Assembly (NCBI GenBank): GCA_030762175.1
Contig: CM060843.1
Coordinates: forward strand, 119,776,869 to 119,840,868
Origin: Metallyticus violacea
Lineage: Eukaryota; Arthropoda; Insecta; Mantodea; Metallyticidae
Direction: 5' to 3'
DNA: 64,000 bases
Part shown: positions 43,566 through 54,887 of the stretch, piece after piece
Numbering within the stretch: position 1 is the first letter of the stretch
Layout of the letters: every line of letters starts with the position of its first letter
Notes under the pieces: generated by a model
Told to the model about the DNA's origin: nothing
Databases searched by the model: none
What the model saw: the letters and a program-made list of their open reading frames with translations, nothing else
Program-made: the position numbers and the translations under genes

Positions 43566-46551
43566 GAAAACCAACTAGAAGGTGGTGGATGTTGAAGCAA
43601 ATATAAGTGACCCAGTTACTAAGACTCCCAAACCTAAACATAATAAAGCGTTATTTAAATCAAACTCTGTAAGCAGTAATAAAATTCCCCACATAAATAT
43701 TGGTCAGACCATCACCATTTATCACCAAACACAGAAAGTATTAGAAATAAAATGCGAAACATTGAGGTTATGTTGCAAAGTGATAATTATGACATCTTAT
43801 GCTTTACAGAACATTGGCTAACAGAATCTGAGCTAAAAGCAATATACTTACCAAACTAATCATTAAGTACATACTATTCTTATTATAATAGGTCTTCAAC
43901 CAAACATGGTGGCTCTTGTATATTTATCAGGGACAGTATTAAAGTAAAAGTGTATATTAAATATCACAATATTTGTATCGATAGTCACTTTGAGGCATGC
44001 ATGATAGAATTAGTTGAGTAGAACATAATAGTTGTGTGCATTTATAGAACTCCTGAAGCAAATATAGATTTATTTATATCTAAAATGGGACAAGTAATAG
44101 AAGGAATAGCAAATACAAAGAATGTTTTAATTGTAGGTGACTAGAACTTATATTTTACCACAGGGAAACTAGATAAAAAATTTGCAGATTTCATGGTGTT
44201 ACATAATCTGTTACTTCTTATACATGTCCCTACTTGAATAACACACCAACATCCGAAACTATTATAGATCAAATCTTAGTGAGACAATCATTCTTTATAG
44301 TCAAAAACTTTTAACTTTTAATTTAATTATATAATTAAATCAGTATACAGGACAATCATGGGTTACACAAGGCATAAAAAAAGTCCTCAAAAAGACTGAA
44401 ATTTCTTAGCAATATATGCAAGAAAAGTAACTGTAACTAACTAACTAACTTAAGACCTATTTTAATAACTATAGAAAGATATATAAAAAAGTTTAACTAT
44501 TGCAAAAGAATATAATGATAATATTATTAACTCTTCCAGAAATAAATCAAAGGCAATGTGGATGGTAGCTAAAAAATAAATGGAACACAAGAACCAAAAA
44601 GATGTATACCATCTCAAGAGTGAGTCAGGTGAAACATATTAAACTTAGTGCAGTAGCTTATAAATTTAATGAATATTTTGTTAGCATTACCAATAAACTA
44701 CAAAAAAATATAGAGATATGGTCACACAAAGGTACACCTACCACATCCAGTTCAATTTTCATTTCCCTGTTAACTTATGTGAGCTAAAAACTATTATAAA
44801 CAATTTAAAATCCAAGTATACTTGTGGAGTTGACAACGTATCAGATATTATCTGGAAAAAATGTTGTGAAAATATTATTAATCCCACGTGTTATATTATA
44901 AATCTCTCACTATCATCTGGAACTTTTCCAAAGTACTTGAAAACTGCTAAAATAACTCCAAAATTTAATAAGAGGAAAAAACCAAAGTTTATCACTATAG
45001 GCCAATATCATTATTGTGCTCGATTTCAAAAATTTATGAAAGAGTAATGTTTAACCAAATGGATTCGTTTTTTAAAACAAAGAAAATTCTAAACCCTGCA
45101 CAGCATGAATTTATAAAGGGGAAATCTACAGAGACAGCGATCCATGCCTTTTTAGAAAATGTCAATAAATCATTGGATAAAAGAGAATATAATATAGGCC
45201 TGTTCCGGGATTTATCAAAGACCTTAAATTAAATTTAATTTAATTTAATTCAAGACCTTTGATTTAATGAAGTTTTACTTTTAATTCAACAAGATTAATT
45301 CAGCAAAACCTTTGATTTAGTTGATCACAAAATTCTTATACAAAAATTGGAATGCTATGGTGTTAAGGGGAATTGCAAAAGATTGGTTTTCTTCATACCT
45401 CAGTGATCAAAAACAATTTGTAGATATAATTGGTAGAAATAAAAGTGCAAATACTTATGAAACCCACAATTCCACTACACAATGTCTCAATGTAGGTGTT
45501 TCTCAAGGTTCAATGCTGGGTCCCTTGCTGTTTATAATCTGTATATATGACTAATCAAATCATATAAAAAAAATCTCAGATAACCCTATTTGCTGATGGT
45601 ACAAATCTTTCCTTTAATGGTGACAAAAATCAAGTGCACACAAATATAAGTGAGGCAAAGAGTCGGCTACCAAATTGGTTTCAGAAAAACAAACTTGTAA
45701 TTAACATAGAAAAAACTCATGCAATATCTTTTCGGCACCTAAGAAATACACATTCATACCTACCTCCTATAGAACTGGAAAACAAAACAATTTCCTATGT
45801 AAACAGTATAAAATTCTTAGGAGTATGGCTAGATGAAAATTTGCAATGTAATATCCATGTTGAGAAGCTGTCCTCAAAGCTAAGTCAAATATGCTTTGCC
45901 CTCAAAGTAATAAGAGAAAGCGTTATTCAAACTACACTGAGAGGTTTATACTATGCTCATTTCCACAGCCTCATTAGATATGGAATCATACTCTGGGGTA
46001 AAGAATCAGACATTATTTTTAAAATGCAAAAAAGAGTACAGAAGGATAATTACATGTAAAAAGAAAACCGAATCCTGTAAGATGCTATTTAAATCCTTAA
46101 AAATATCACCTGTTCCCTGCATTTATATATTTGAAGTCTAAATGTATACTAAAAAGCATTTATCAACATTCCAGTTGAACAAGACAAACACAACTATAAT
46201 ACAAGAATCAACCATCAGTTAAGCAGCATAAGTCATAATACTATATTATATGAACACAGCCCATTATATAATTGTACTAAATTATACAACAAACTGCCAC
46301 AAACCAATTTAAAATTGGTGTAGAATCTTTACTGCTTGAATGTTGTTTTTACAGTGTAAAAGCATATCTGGAGGTATTTACTATTTAAATAAATTAATAT
46401 TTAAAATTAAATATAAATACACCTATAAACAAAGTGTATTTATTAAGTACACTTAATAAATACACCTATTATCCTTATCTACAAACTATAAATGCTAATT
46501 TGAAATTTCTGTATATTTTGTAAGTTTAATTTTCAAACTATTATTTTGTCT

Positions 46552-46838
46552 TAACATTTTAAAAAATTGAGTCAAAATTGTAACATACACACCACTAAAA
46601 TTCAATAAAATGGAAGACTAGTTTCGGGAGCCATCGCTCCTATCATCAGTTCCTGGTCGACTGCCGGTCTCGTTTGTGGTAGGTCGATTCATCTCTGGTG
46701 GAGGTTTAATGAACTTTTGTATTAGTGCATCACTTGGGGGATTTCAAAATTAAAAACTTTCTCTTTATACAATTTCGACTCAATTTTTTAAAATGTTAAT
46801 ATTTATCACCACTGTTACAAAAGTTCATTATATTTTAT
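46552..46838 (-). mobile_element. 287-bp Penelope-like fold-back with perfect terminal repeats and 15-bp target duplication
   Basis: ACTATTATTTTGTCT stands at 46537-46551 and 46839-46853. The insert begins TAACATTTTAAAAAATTGAG and contains the exact reverse complement CTCAATTTTTTAAAATGTTA near its right end, so the ends form a hairpin. It lies in the 3' UTR of the CR1-like element. A related 3' UTR copy at 5665-5795 lacks it. The middle on the minus strand has the last codons of the PLE C-terminus (KFIKPPPEMNRPT region) and the best hammerhead-like motif of the window. Confidence 0.88.
46612..46653 (-). ncRNA. hammerhead ribozyme-like motif, best copy
   Basis: Minus strand, 5' to 3': stem I GGAA (46653-46650), CUGAUGA (46649-46643), UA, stem II GGAGC (46640-46636), loop GAUG, GCUCC (46631-46627), C, GAAAC (46625-46621), UA, cleavage triplet GUC (46618-46616), stem I partner UUCC (46615-46612). 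All conserved core boxes, a 4-bp stem I, a 5-bp stem II and a minimal stem III are present. The extra bases between CUGAUGA and stem II deviate from the textbook form. Confidence 0.65.
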
Positions 46839-46925
46839 ACTATTATTTTGTCTATTGTACTTTTCTATAACCTGACGTATTCAATATCATGTATTTGATC
46901 TTTACAGATGAATAAATGACTATTG

Positions 46926-47589
46926 ACTACTATTAACTATTGCAAAAGAGGTGGTTATAACAGCAAAACAATTTAATGGGTAGCAACTTCTTGATACAGG
47001 AAGACACAAGAACAAAGTAAATCTGAAATCAAGTCAACAAAACAGGCAAAGACTTCTGTTTAATTAGCATCATGTTCAAATTTTCTGACTTTTTAAAAGA
47101 CCTATACAGCATGATGATGTCATCAACATTATTTTGAACTTTGTGAATAATAAAAACATTTCAACATTTATGGAGAAATATATGATGAATAAATTCCAAA
47201 GAAATCAATACTGAGAAAAACTATTTACCATCCTGTTATGAAATTGCACAGTAAAAATTTGAAGTATTGTTGGCAACAATAAGATTTGGGTGTTAATTAA
47301 TGAAAGTAGGTACTGACTCTTGTAGTAGACATGCTACAAATGTTGGTAGGTTGGCTAATTGCCTTATAAACTTGAACACACAATTTTATTAGACTTTTTT
47401 AAGTTCTTGAAGCAGTAAATTACTCTATAATTGTTGTACTTTTCAATAATGCCATGAAAAAGTTGTGGCATGGTGCAATTAAATGGAAACAAATCCTTCA
47501 TTTACAAACTTTCGAAAAATAAGAAAATTTTAAAAAATTTTGTTGAAACTCACATAGGGAAATATGTTAAATGTAAATTCTATCTAATC
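46926..47589. other. intron sequence, nothing recognised
   Basis: AT-rich intronic sequence with no motif recognised. Confidence 0.4.
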
Positions 47590-47775
47590 AGTCATCTAAC
47601 ACCTCTTATGCTTCACTTGCTTTTAAATGTGGTGGGACTGGTTTCAAAGAGACATTCTCTCCATCTTCAACCAACTTGATGTCTCCATCTTCAATTTGAT
47701 GGTTGAAGATGGAAAGGATGTCTCTTTGAACTGTATTTAAAAGTAATTAAAGCCTAAGAGTGTGTTAGACGTTAG
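47590..47775. mobile_element. Penelope-like palindrome
   Basis: Left arm CACCTCTTATGCTTCACTTG, GACTGGTTTCAAAGAGACAT, CTCCATCTTCAACCA; right arm TGGTTGAAGATGGAAAGGAT, GTCTCTTTGAACTGTATTTA, AGCCTAAGAGTGTGTTA. The family resembles the PLE at 19732. Cores are TTGAAGA in place of CTGAAGA in both arms, so self-cleavage is unlikely. Confidence 0.75.
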
Positions 47776-47869
47776 ATTAGATAGAATTTACAGGAAACAA
47801 ATCCTGTTGTTCCTAACTGATGCAGTGTCATACAAGGAGTATTTGGAAATGAATTACAATATTTTGTAC

Positions 47870-49255
47870 CTTTTTATTAAGCAACATGGTTTAATGTACA
47901 TGGGATCTCTGAATATACTCCCCACCAATGACCATTGCCATCTTCCTGGTAACTTTCATATGGTATCAGGAAACCAGTGTTTGGGAGTACTGAGCCACCA
48001 TTCATGGACAGGTGCCAAATTACCTTGTTGCTATAATATTTTTTATCTTGCAGTGAGTCCTTTATGTTGTAGGGTAAGGCATTATCAAATAGCAAGATAT
48101 GGTGAATATGGCAAATGTGGCAGAACAATGAATCCCAGCAATGCCAACTTTATGGTCATAGTGTTGCCACACATTATCATGTTGGAGGAACACTCCTGTC
48201 AACCACTACACCTTTTGCCATTGCTGAATCTTGTGTCTAAGCTATGTAAGTGTCTTGTACTACACCTCAATATTGACAGTCATTCCTTGTGGAAGCCAAT
48301 CCATTAGCAGTATGTTTGAAGTGTCCCAAAAGACTGTAATCATCTGCTTATCTGCAGATGTAGCAGCACAAAATTTCTTGGAATGTTTCCATTGTATGGA
48401 ATGGACTTTCTTCTCTGGTGTATGGTAATGATACCATGACTCATCACCAGTCACAACACAAGCTTTTCCAAAAAATCTGGATCTTCACTATACACATTTA
48501 CATTAGTTAAAGACCCATGGAATCCAATGTGCACAATCTTTTTCACATTCAAATCATTGTGAATAATGATGTGTAGAATGACGTGGCCAAGGCCTGTTTG
48601 GCATTCCAGTTCATGAAAAATTATGTGCCTTTCAGTAAAAATCTAAATGTTCTTGGGAAATCACAATGTTGGTGGAAACCAGTACTCACATTCTTGTGTA
48701 CAAATTCCTTGCCACTCATGAACTCAATGATCTAGTTGTAAAGAGTCTTCTGTGCTGGAACTTCTTGATCATATCAGTGAATTTATGCAGTTTTGATGCC
48801 TTCCATAAAAACCATGCAGTCCATCTTTGTTCATAATTGTAGCCTTCCATCTTGTTCATATCTTTTTCAACTTGGCTACAAATGAACACTGTCCTTTCAT
48901 TACACACTCTGCTTCTAGTTATAAAGAGTCTTCTGTGCTGGAACAACTTGATCATATCAGTGAATTTATGCAGTTTTGATGCCTTCCATAAAAACCATGC
49001 AGTCCATTTTGTTCACATCTTTTTCAACTTGGCTACAAATGAACACTGTCCTTTCATTACACACTCTGCTTCTAATTGTAAAGAGTCTTTTGTGCTGGAA
49101 CTTCTTGATCACATCAGTGAATTTATACAGTTTTGATACCTTCCATAAAAACCATGCAGTCCATCTTTGTTCATAATAGTAGCCTTCCATCTTGTTCACA
49201 TCTTTTTCAACTTGGCTACAAATGAACACAGTCCTTTCATTACACACTCTGCTTA
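47870..49255 (-). pseudogene. mariner-type transposase relic with triplicated N-terminal module
   Basis: Minus strand. A repeated module CNERTVFICSQVEKDVNKME, YYEQRWTAWFLWKVSKLYKF, DVIKKFQHKRLF occupies 49255-48720 three times. It fits the start of mariner/GVQW-type proteins (EQRxxIKFxxKxGKxxxETxxMIxxxxG). Then come GLGHVILHIIIHNDLNVKKI and TGDESWYHYHTPEKKVHSIQ, TVFWDTSNILLMDWLPQGMT at 48454-48260, the D-containing catalytic block TGDExWxxxYxPExKxxSxxW. Downstream, LLFDNALPYNIKDSLQ (near 48090) is at the place of the second Asp block (HDNAxxH). Frame breaks show it is dead. Confidence 0.75.
48725..49255. repeat. three tandem direct repeats of 183/157 bp
   Basis: The unit starts around GTAAAGAGTCTTCTGTGCTG and ends around TTCATTACACACTCTGCTTC. 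Marker ACTTGATC-type sites at about 48758, 48941 and 49098 give spacings of 183 and 157 bp. The shorter second unit lacks 26 bp (TTTGTTCATAATTGTAGCCT and following). The repeat lies inside the mariner relic. Confidence 0.85.
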
Positions 49256-49559
49256 CAAATCACAATCTAGTGTCTGCATGTCATATTGATATCAATCCAT
49301 CACTCTATGAATGAACATACCCATAGATTGCATGGTTCATAAATCACTGCTATTGTAAATCATTCCTAATGCTCCTCATACTTTATTAAAGCTGAAAAAA
49401 TCCTTGAAAAGTTGTATCCATCAATGGTGCATTTAACTTGCCTTGTGCATGATTTGCACAGAATTGCTGAAGAAGTAAAGTTAATTTTCTTTACATTAAT
49501 GTCTAATGTCAAAGCATCCTGAATATGGTAAAATTTGAGCAACTGGTACCATATCTTAC

Positions 49560-49690
49560 ACTGCATTCAACATGTTCACACCAACTCCACTTACTTAACA
49601 TTAGGACATGTTTTGAAGAAATCGCTTCCATTGTATTCAATATGTTCCCACTAACTCCATTTACTTACTTAACACTATTATAAGAGCATG
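49560..49690. repeat. Penelope-like end fragments, duplicated
   Basis: AACTCCACTTACTTAACATT, AGGACATGTTTTGAAGAAAT, CGCTTCCATTGTATTCAATA is followed by a second, shorter copy (AACTCCATTTACTTACTTAA). These are minus-strand PLE end blocks with a degraded hammerhead position. Confidence 0.6.
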
Positions 49691-49889
49691 TTTAAGAAAA
49701 ATTCCTGATGTAAGAGTGAATTGAGTGGAAACAATATACACAATCACAGTAGAAGCTAATTTGGGGTGTAGAGGTTGCATGGAAAGATGCTGATAAAATA
49801 AATAGAAGTTTTTGTAAATTGATTTTAGGTTTACCAACATCATCCCCAAATGGTATAGCATAGCTAGAATTAGGTAGGTATTCCACTAA

Positions 49890-50575
49890 GAAAAAAAAAA
49901 TCACAAGAATTATGGAATATTTATTCAGAATTACCACATTAGAAGAGAGTGATATTATTAAAGAATGTTTTAGAATATAGGAGAAATGTAAGTGGAAAGA
50001 ATCATGGTATTTCAAAGTGCAGGAAATTTTGCAACAGATAGGTTTGGGAAAAGTATGGATAAATAAGGAATACCAAAACAGGATTTTGGAAAGAAATAAA
50101 TCTAAAATTAGAAGACATTGAATGATAAGAAATAATTAGTAGTTTAGGTGAAAAGAGTTCATTGAGACTTTATAGGGGAATAAAAATAATATGGAGTAAG
50201 GATAAATATATAGAACAATGTGATAAGGCAGGTAGAGAAGGGTTTGCTTGGGCTAGAACTGGAGTTGTGAATTTAAAAGGAAATGGGATATGATAAAGGA
50301 ATAGAAAATTGTTTAATGTGTGGAGAAACCAATGCACATTTTCATTGTTTGTTATATTGTAATCAAACAAAGTTACGGAGAGAAAAGTTTTGGAATAAAA
50401 AATTTAGATAGGGAAATTTTAATTAGAAAGATTTTTTTGAAAAAGGAGATAAAGATATAAAAGTGATAGGGAACTATTTAGGTAAAGTTAAAGAAAAATG
50501 GATAAGAATGATAAAGAGTATGATGAAAGGAAATGTAGAAAGAAGTGTAACCTTAGAAGTATAATAATTTATGGA
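49890..50575 (+). pseudogene. non-LTR retrotransposon C-terminal fragment (zinc-knuckle region)
   Basis: Plus-strand broken frames read GLGKVWINKEYQNRILERNK, AGREGFAWARTGVVNLKGNG, IENCLMCGETNAHFHCLLYC and GNYLGKVKEKWIRMIKSMMK. The C-x-x-C-x(5)-H-x(4)-C spacing (CLMCGETNAHFHCLLYC) with preceding GRxGxxWxxxGxxxxxG is typical of the C-terminus of some arthropod retrotransposon polyproteins. RT is absent. The minus-strand frames here are shadows. Confidence 0.65.
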
Positions 50576-50884
50576 TTTACTGTGTATTTAGGGAAGGTGG
50601 GGGAGATATGATAAAGAATGATCAAATAGTTAATGATTGATAAATTGAATAAGAGGAATGGGAATAAATTAGCATTAGAAACAGGATTATTATACACCAA
50701 TAACCTGGGTGTTAGGTGTATATAACCCTAAGGAAATAAGTAACTGACAAGTATAGGATAATAGTTGGATGAAGTGTTTAAATTTGAAATATTGTAATAA
50801 AGTCATAATGATATGTATTAATTTTATAGTCAGTATTATGGAATTGACAAAGACATAGATATTTAATATATGAATATTTAAAAT

Positions 50885-51265
50885 TATATGCTGAAGTAAG
50901 TGAAATAAACACAATTCAATACTTAGCACTAGGACCTGATTTGGAAGCAATTGTTTCCATTGTATTCAACATATTCATACTATAATTGAAATCATTTTAT
51001 GATATAGTCGAACTACACACTCTTATGCTATATCATAAAATGATTTCAATTATATGATTGGCTTCACTGTGAATGTTCCAATTAACATTTTTAGTTAATA
51101 TTCATACTAATTCCACTTAATTACATATGGAAGTTATGGAAGAGATTGCTTCTGAAATATGTCCTGGTTTATGTAAGTGGAGTTAATGTGAACATGTTGA
51201 ATACATTAGTGCATGATATATTACCACCCCATTGTCTACAGCTCTGTAAGTACAATTTATTTAAC
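50885..51265. repeat. cluster of Penelope-like ends and a palindrome
   Basis: 50930-50990 is a PLE end (GAAGCAATTGTTTCCATTGT, TTCAACATATTCATACTA). 50985-51058 is a palindrome (ATAATTGAAATCATTTTATG and CATAAAATGATTTCAATTAT around ACTACACACTCTTATG). 51105-51265 is another end in the forward direction (GAAGAGATTGCTTCTGAAAT, ATATTACCACCCCATTGTCT, ACAGCTCTGTAAGTACAATT). No coding part remains. Confidence 0.7.
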
Positions 51266-52590
51266 TGTACCATCCTTCCCTCTTTCTTCCTCAACCCATA
51301 CTGACTTGCAGGGGTACATGACTTAGGAAAATGAGTATTACTGTCAAAACTATGATGCTGTGAAGAAAGTTGTCTCCAATTTTGATAGACATAATGCATC
51401 TTCAATAAAAAATTTTCAAAAACTATTTTGTAGCATTTTGATAGGAAAAATTTGGTTTGCTCAATGCCAAATTATGGAGGCATTCCAAAAGCAATTATGT
51501 CTATGTAAAAAAAATGAGACCTCATTATTAAAAATACATAATTACAGACATTTTAAAGTTAAATATTATGTTTTAAATACTTAAGTTATGATATTACACA
51601 CAGTAGAGTTTTCAGTCAGTATCTGTTTGATTCATAAATTCCATAAGTGATACCCACAAAAATTTGTAAGGGAAGGAAAAAGAAAGGAAATAAATAAATA
51701 AGGAAGAGAGCTGGATGTAAACAGAATGGCAAAACATTTTCAAAAAAATATTTTTAATTAATTTGTATTATTTTCACAAGATCAAGGAACAAATGGGCAA
51801 AGAAACCAAAGTGAGCATAAGCCATAAGTAAGAAAAGAGAGAGAGGGATGATAATCTATTCTATTGTGTCAATTTGCATAATACTTTTATAAATGAAATC
51901 ACTATTGTTACATTTACATTGGATATCAAGGGTTTCTGTCAAGTTGTTTAGTGTTACTGTGCATTTTACTTGCCTATTCTATTGAGTTATAATTTCTTTT
52001 TAATAGGAGATAATGATAAATGCAGGAATCAGCATGTCTACATAATAACTATTCTATTTAAAAAAAATTTTTTAAAAAATAGCATTGCAATTTCAACTTT
52101 CATGTTGAGAAACATTTTGAATATTTTTAAAAACTGGTTGAGGTTTTCTGACTAATGTAATTTATAAATTTGACAATAAATGTGGTAAAAACTTTTGACC
52201 CACATTTTGCAGCAATATATCTCTCTTATTAACTTTTTTATACATTTTAGAAACCATAGTAGGTACTTGTTTTGTGATAATATATTTTGATCATATCTTC
52301 AAAGAGTAAATGTACTTAAAAATTAAATATATTTGGACAAGAAACTTATACAAGAACCCAAAGTGCATTTTTCAAAAAAATATTATGCAATTTCATACCA
52401 AAAATCATGCTTTCATAATACAATGTAGCCACTTAATAGTCTAGATTTATTTTCTTTAAATTGGTGCTCCTAAAAATATTAGCTTAATAGGATTTACTCA
52501 AAAATTGCTATAAAAACAGAGACATATACTTAATCCATCTATTCCAGCATTGTTGGAATACATTTTACATAGCTACAGAGCCAATGAAGT
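51266..52590. other. intron sequence, nothing recognised
   Basis: AT-rich intronic sequence with no exon or element recognised. Confidence 0.4.
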
Positions 52591-52591
52591 T

Positions 52592-52872
52592 GGTCCTGGT
52601 GGTGTGGTAACCAATACTTGACTCCTAAATCCAAGATCATGGGTTCGATCCCGGCCAGGACCAGTGGATTTTTTGGGAGTAAAAATCTTAAGCATGGCTT
52701 CCTTTTGAAGGAAGTAAAGCTGTGGGTCCTATGTCATATGTTTACAGCATGATAAAGAACCTCAAGCCTGAAAAAGGAAACCTCAGAGCAAAATTTTTTG
52801 ACTGTTTCATGCCCTGATTATAATGGGATGCTGATGATCCGAGATGTTAAAGAGTGTCCTAAATAAACCAAG
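52592..52872 (+). mobile_element. SINE-B, moderately diverged
   Basis: Head TTGGTCCTGGTGGTGTGGTA and box B GGGTTCGATCCC, body GGATTTTTTGGGAGTAAAAA, ATGGCTTCCTTTTGAAGG, tail GATGTTAAAGAGTGTCCTAA then ATAAACCAAG. It runs straight into the AGG repeat, so that repeat may have grown from its A-rich tail. Confidence 0.85.
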
Positions 52873-52879
52873 AAAGAAA

Positions 52880-52955
52880 GATAAGAAGAAGAAGAATAAG
52901 AGGAGGAGGAGGAGGAGGAGGAGGAGGAGGAGGAGGAGGAGGAGGAGGAGGAGTT
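52880..52955 (+). repeat. (AGG)n microsatellite
   Basis: About 17 AGG units after an AAG-rich lead. Poly-Arg and poly-Ser frames over it are artefacts. Confidence 0.9.
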
Positions 52956-53059
52956 TTCCAATAGGTCAGAGCAGTGCTCACTCCCACTTGCTGTTGGCAC
53001 TAACACAACATTACTATGTTCCCTTAACTATTTTGTAATTTGATATAGTTGGTCTGGTG

Positions 53060-53130
53060 ACTTATTTACTTTGTTTTAAATGAATATGTTTTGCAAACAT
53101 TTGCTTCCATCATCAGCAGAAGACCAATGG
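53060..53130 (-). repeat. Penelope-like end with hammerhead-like remnant
   Basis: Minus strand: CTGATGA, T, GGAAGCAAATGTTTGC, AAAAC, AT, ATT. The first box is intact, the second is AAAAC. A single end without partner arm was found. Confidence 0.45.
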
Positions 53131-53284
53131 GGAGAAGCATACACTGTAGACAAAGGAGGATTTAATTGTAATTTTCTGAAGATTGTTAAGATGATTTGAA
53201 GCTGTATAAAATGTACATATCCCATTCTAGTAGATCTGCTGCTATATAAGTTCATATTTTAAAAGGTTTTATTTAACAACTGTA

Positions 53285-53685
53285 TGATAGGAGATATTGA
53301 AACTGACCACCATCATTTTCCATGTATTTTTGATATCTCTTTAATCACTTGCGTAATGTAATTACTTCACATTGAGTAATGCTGGCAGAGTATTTCCTGG
53401 CAGATATGCTATTTTAATTCTTCCAGGGTATGTCATACATATTTTTAATTTACACCAGAGATAAAAGTTGCAAGTGGTAAATTAAAAAAAAAATACCATT
53501 ATACAACAAAACCTGGAAGAACTGAAACAAAATATTTTCCAGGAAATCGTAATTACTGAATGTGAACTACAGCCAGTAATGTACAGACAATGATGGTGGC
53601 CAGTTTCAGCATCACCTTTCACAAATTTAGCAAGTAAAGCCTTTTAAAATAGTTAAATTCCTTTAACTATTTTAAAAGGTGGTGA
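53285..53685. repeat. fold-back element and hairpin
   Basis: TGAAACTGACCACCATCATT near 53300 pairs with AATGATGGTGGCCAGTTTCA near 53590, with imperfect complementarity in between (CTTCCAGGGTATGTC against a CCTGGAAGAACTG block). A separate hairpin, CCTTTTAAAATAGTTAAA and TTTAACTATTTTAAAAGG, follows at about 53640-53680. This looks like a MITE-like element of unknown parent. Confidence 0.55.
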
Positions 53686-54249
53686 TTTCTGCAGCTGACA
53701 TTTGCACTCTCCTATAGGCAAAACACCACAAGCTGCTTCATAGTTCATTGGGTCACTGTGTACATTTTCAATTGGCAGCATTAATTAATTTCAGTGCAAG
53801 TCCTTCAAAAAATGAACATTTCCTTATGTCATTGTTGCTGTTTAAGAATAGAATGAGCATCATTTTGCACTATTGAGAATGATTGATGGAATGAAACAAT
53901 ATAAAAAAATAGTATTGGTATCAGTATTTGCTGCACTTAAGGGCATTAATCAGTAGGTAATATTATGCCAATGATAATATTTTAAAGTTTTAATATTTTA
54001 ATTTCAGAATACAGTAATTTACTTCAGATACACTAGATATTTGAGTATTTAGCTATAAGTGCTAATACATTCAAGATTTCCTGTTATTTTATTTAGCAGA
54101 ACAATTTCATTAAAATTCAGTAGAATTTATGTTGTGTTTTTATATATATTGAGAATTATAAAACTCCTATCCCATCATAATGAAAAAGTGAATCTCGGAT
54201 ATAATGCTGGATAAAGATTATATGATCAGGATTTTGAATAACTAAAAAT

Positions 54250-54400
54250 ATTAATTGGAATGTGTACTACAGTGAAGCCAATGATATAATTGAAATCATT
54301 GTTTGAATCTAACTAAACACTTATTGCTCCACTGACTTTGTCAAAGTAAGTGGAGCAATAAGAGTGTTTAGTTCGATTCAATCATTCAAGGAGTGAATGT
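54250..54400. repeat. palindrome related to Penelope-like ends
   Basis: CTAACTAAACACTTATTGCT, CCACTGACTTTG pairs with CAAAGTAAGTGGAGCAATAA, GAGTGTTTAGTTCGATT. The left flank AGTGAAGCCAATGATATAAT, TGAAATCATT is shared with the PLE ends at 51000 and 59405. No coding part and no hammerhead core. Confidence 0.65.
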
Positions 54401-54821
54401 TTATACTTATGTAAGAAAGAAATAACTTTTATCCCCCTTCCCTGATTCATCAGCATTAGCCTACTGAAACTACAGGAGACTAGATTCCAACCCAACCCAG
54501 GGGACTAAAATAAAATATTTCAATTACTGTACCTATACTATTATTTTATCAGCGAGCTACAGTCTGTACAAACTACTAATTATTTTATTTCTCAAACCTC
54601 TACTATAATGAAATTTGAAATTTATTATGTGCTAAGAAAAATTAAAAAACAAGCTACAACAGGGCCTCCATCTATCTTAAGGTCTGACCTCTCACAACTA
54701 CAATTGTTGAAACAATAATACATTTATACTACATGTTTACCTAAATTCTAGATAGTTAAAGTGCAAAATTTCCACATTGATTGCATCAGTTCCCAGTCCA
54801 TCAGCAGCATCAATAATAACA

Positions 54822-54864
<43 letters not shown>

Positions 54865-54887
54865 TGTATTTTGAAAATTTCTTACAG
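54401..54887. other. intron end with (AAT)n tract
   Basis: Intron leading to the next exon. An (AAT)n run of about 15 units at 54822-54863 ends only 25 bp before the acceptor (TTTGAAAATTTCTTACAG). The frame 54777-55040 passes through this run, and its first half is not coding. Confidence 0.6.

Larger units (their letters stand above)
42490..46925 (+). mobile_element. nearly full-length CR1-like non-LTR retrotransposon with SGNH-type ORF1
   Basis: Three parts are visible in order. (1) At 42546-43565, an ORF1-like region with an SGNH/GDSL hydrolase-like domain: MMGDLILKFSG, RCFLGIKIEEL, DVMLIHAGTNNIQHG, RDEVHLNRRG. (2) At 43700-44300, an AP-type endonuclease with breaks: LCFTEHWLTESELKAI, VVCIYRTPEANIDLF, VLIVGD-stop-NLYFTTGKL. 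(3) At 44720-46340, an RT: LKSKYTCGVDNVSDIIWKK, ILNPAQHEFIKGKSTETAIH, VSQGSMLGPLLFIICIYD, LFADGTNLS (FADD changed), SIKFLGVWLDENLQCNIHVE, LIRYGIILWGKESD. The 3' end is TTTGATCTTTACAGATGAAT. Multiple stops and frameshifts make it inactive. Confidence 0.88.

Noticed and set aside
48716..49247. Short repeat-encoded protein family (three similar minus-strand frames)
   Set aside because: They are the tandem copies of the N-terminal module of a mariner-type relic, continuous with the catalytic block downstream.
52818..53038. Open frames with poly-Ser / poly-Arg
   Set aside because: Artefact of the AGG repeat after a SINE-B tail.
54777..54887. Upstream extension of the TOG exon frame through poly-Asn
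   Set aside because: The (AAT)n tract lies before a good acceptor (CTTACAG at 54887); the exon phase needs the frame to begin at 54888.
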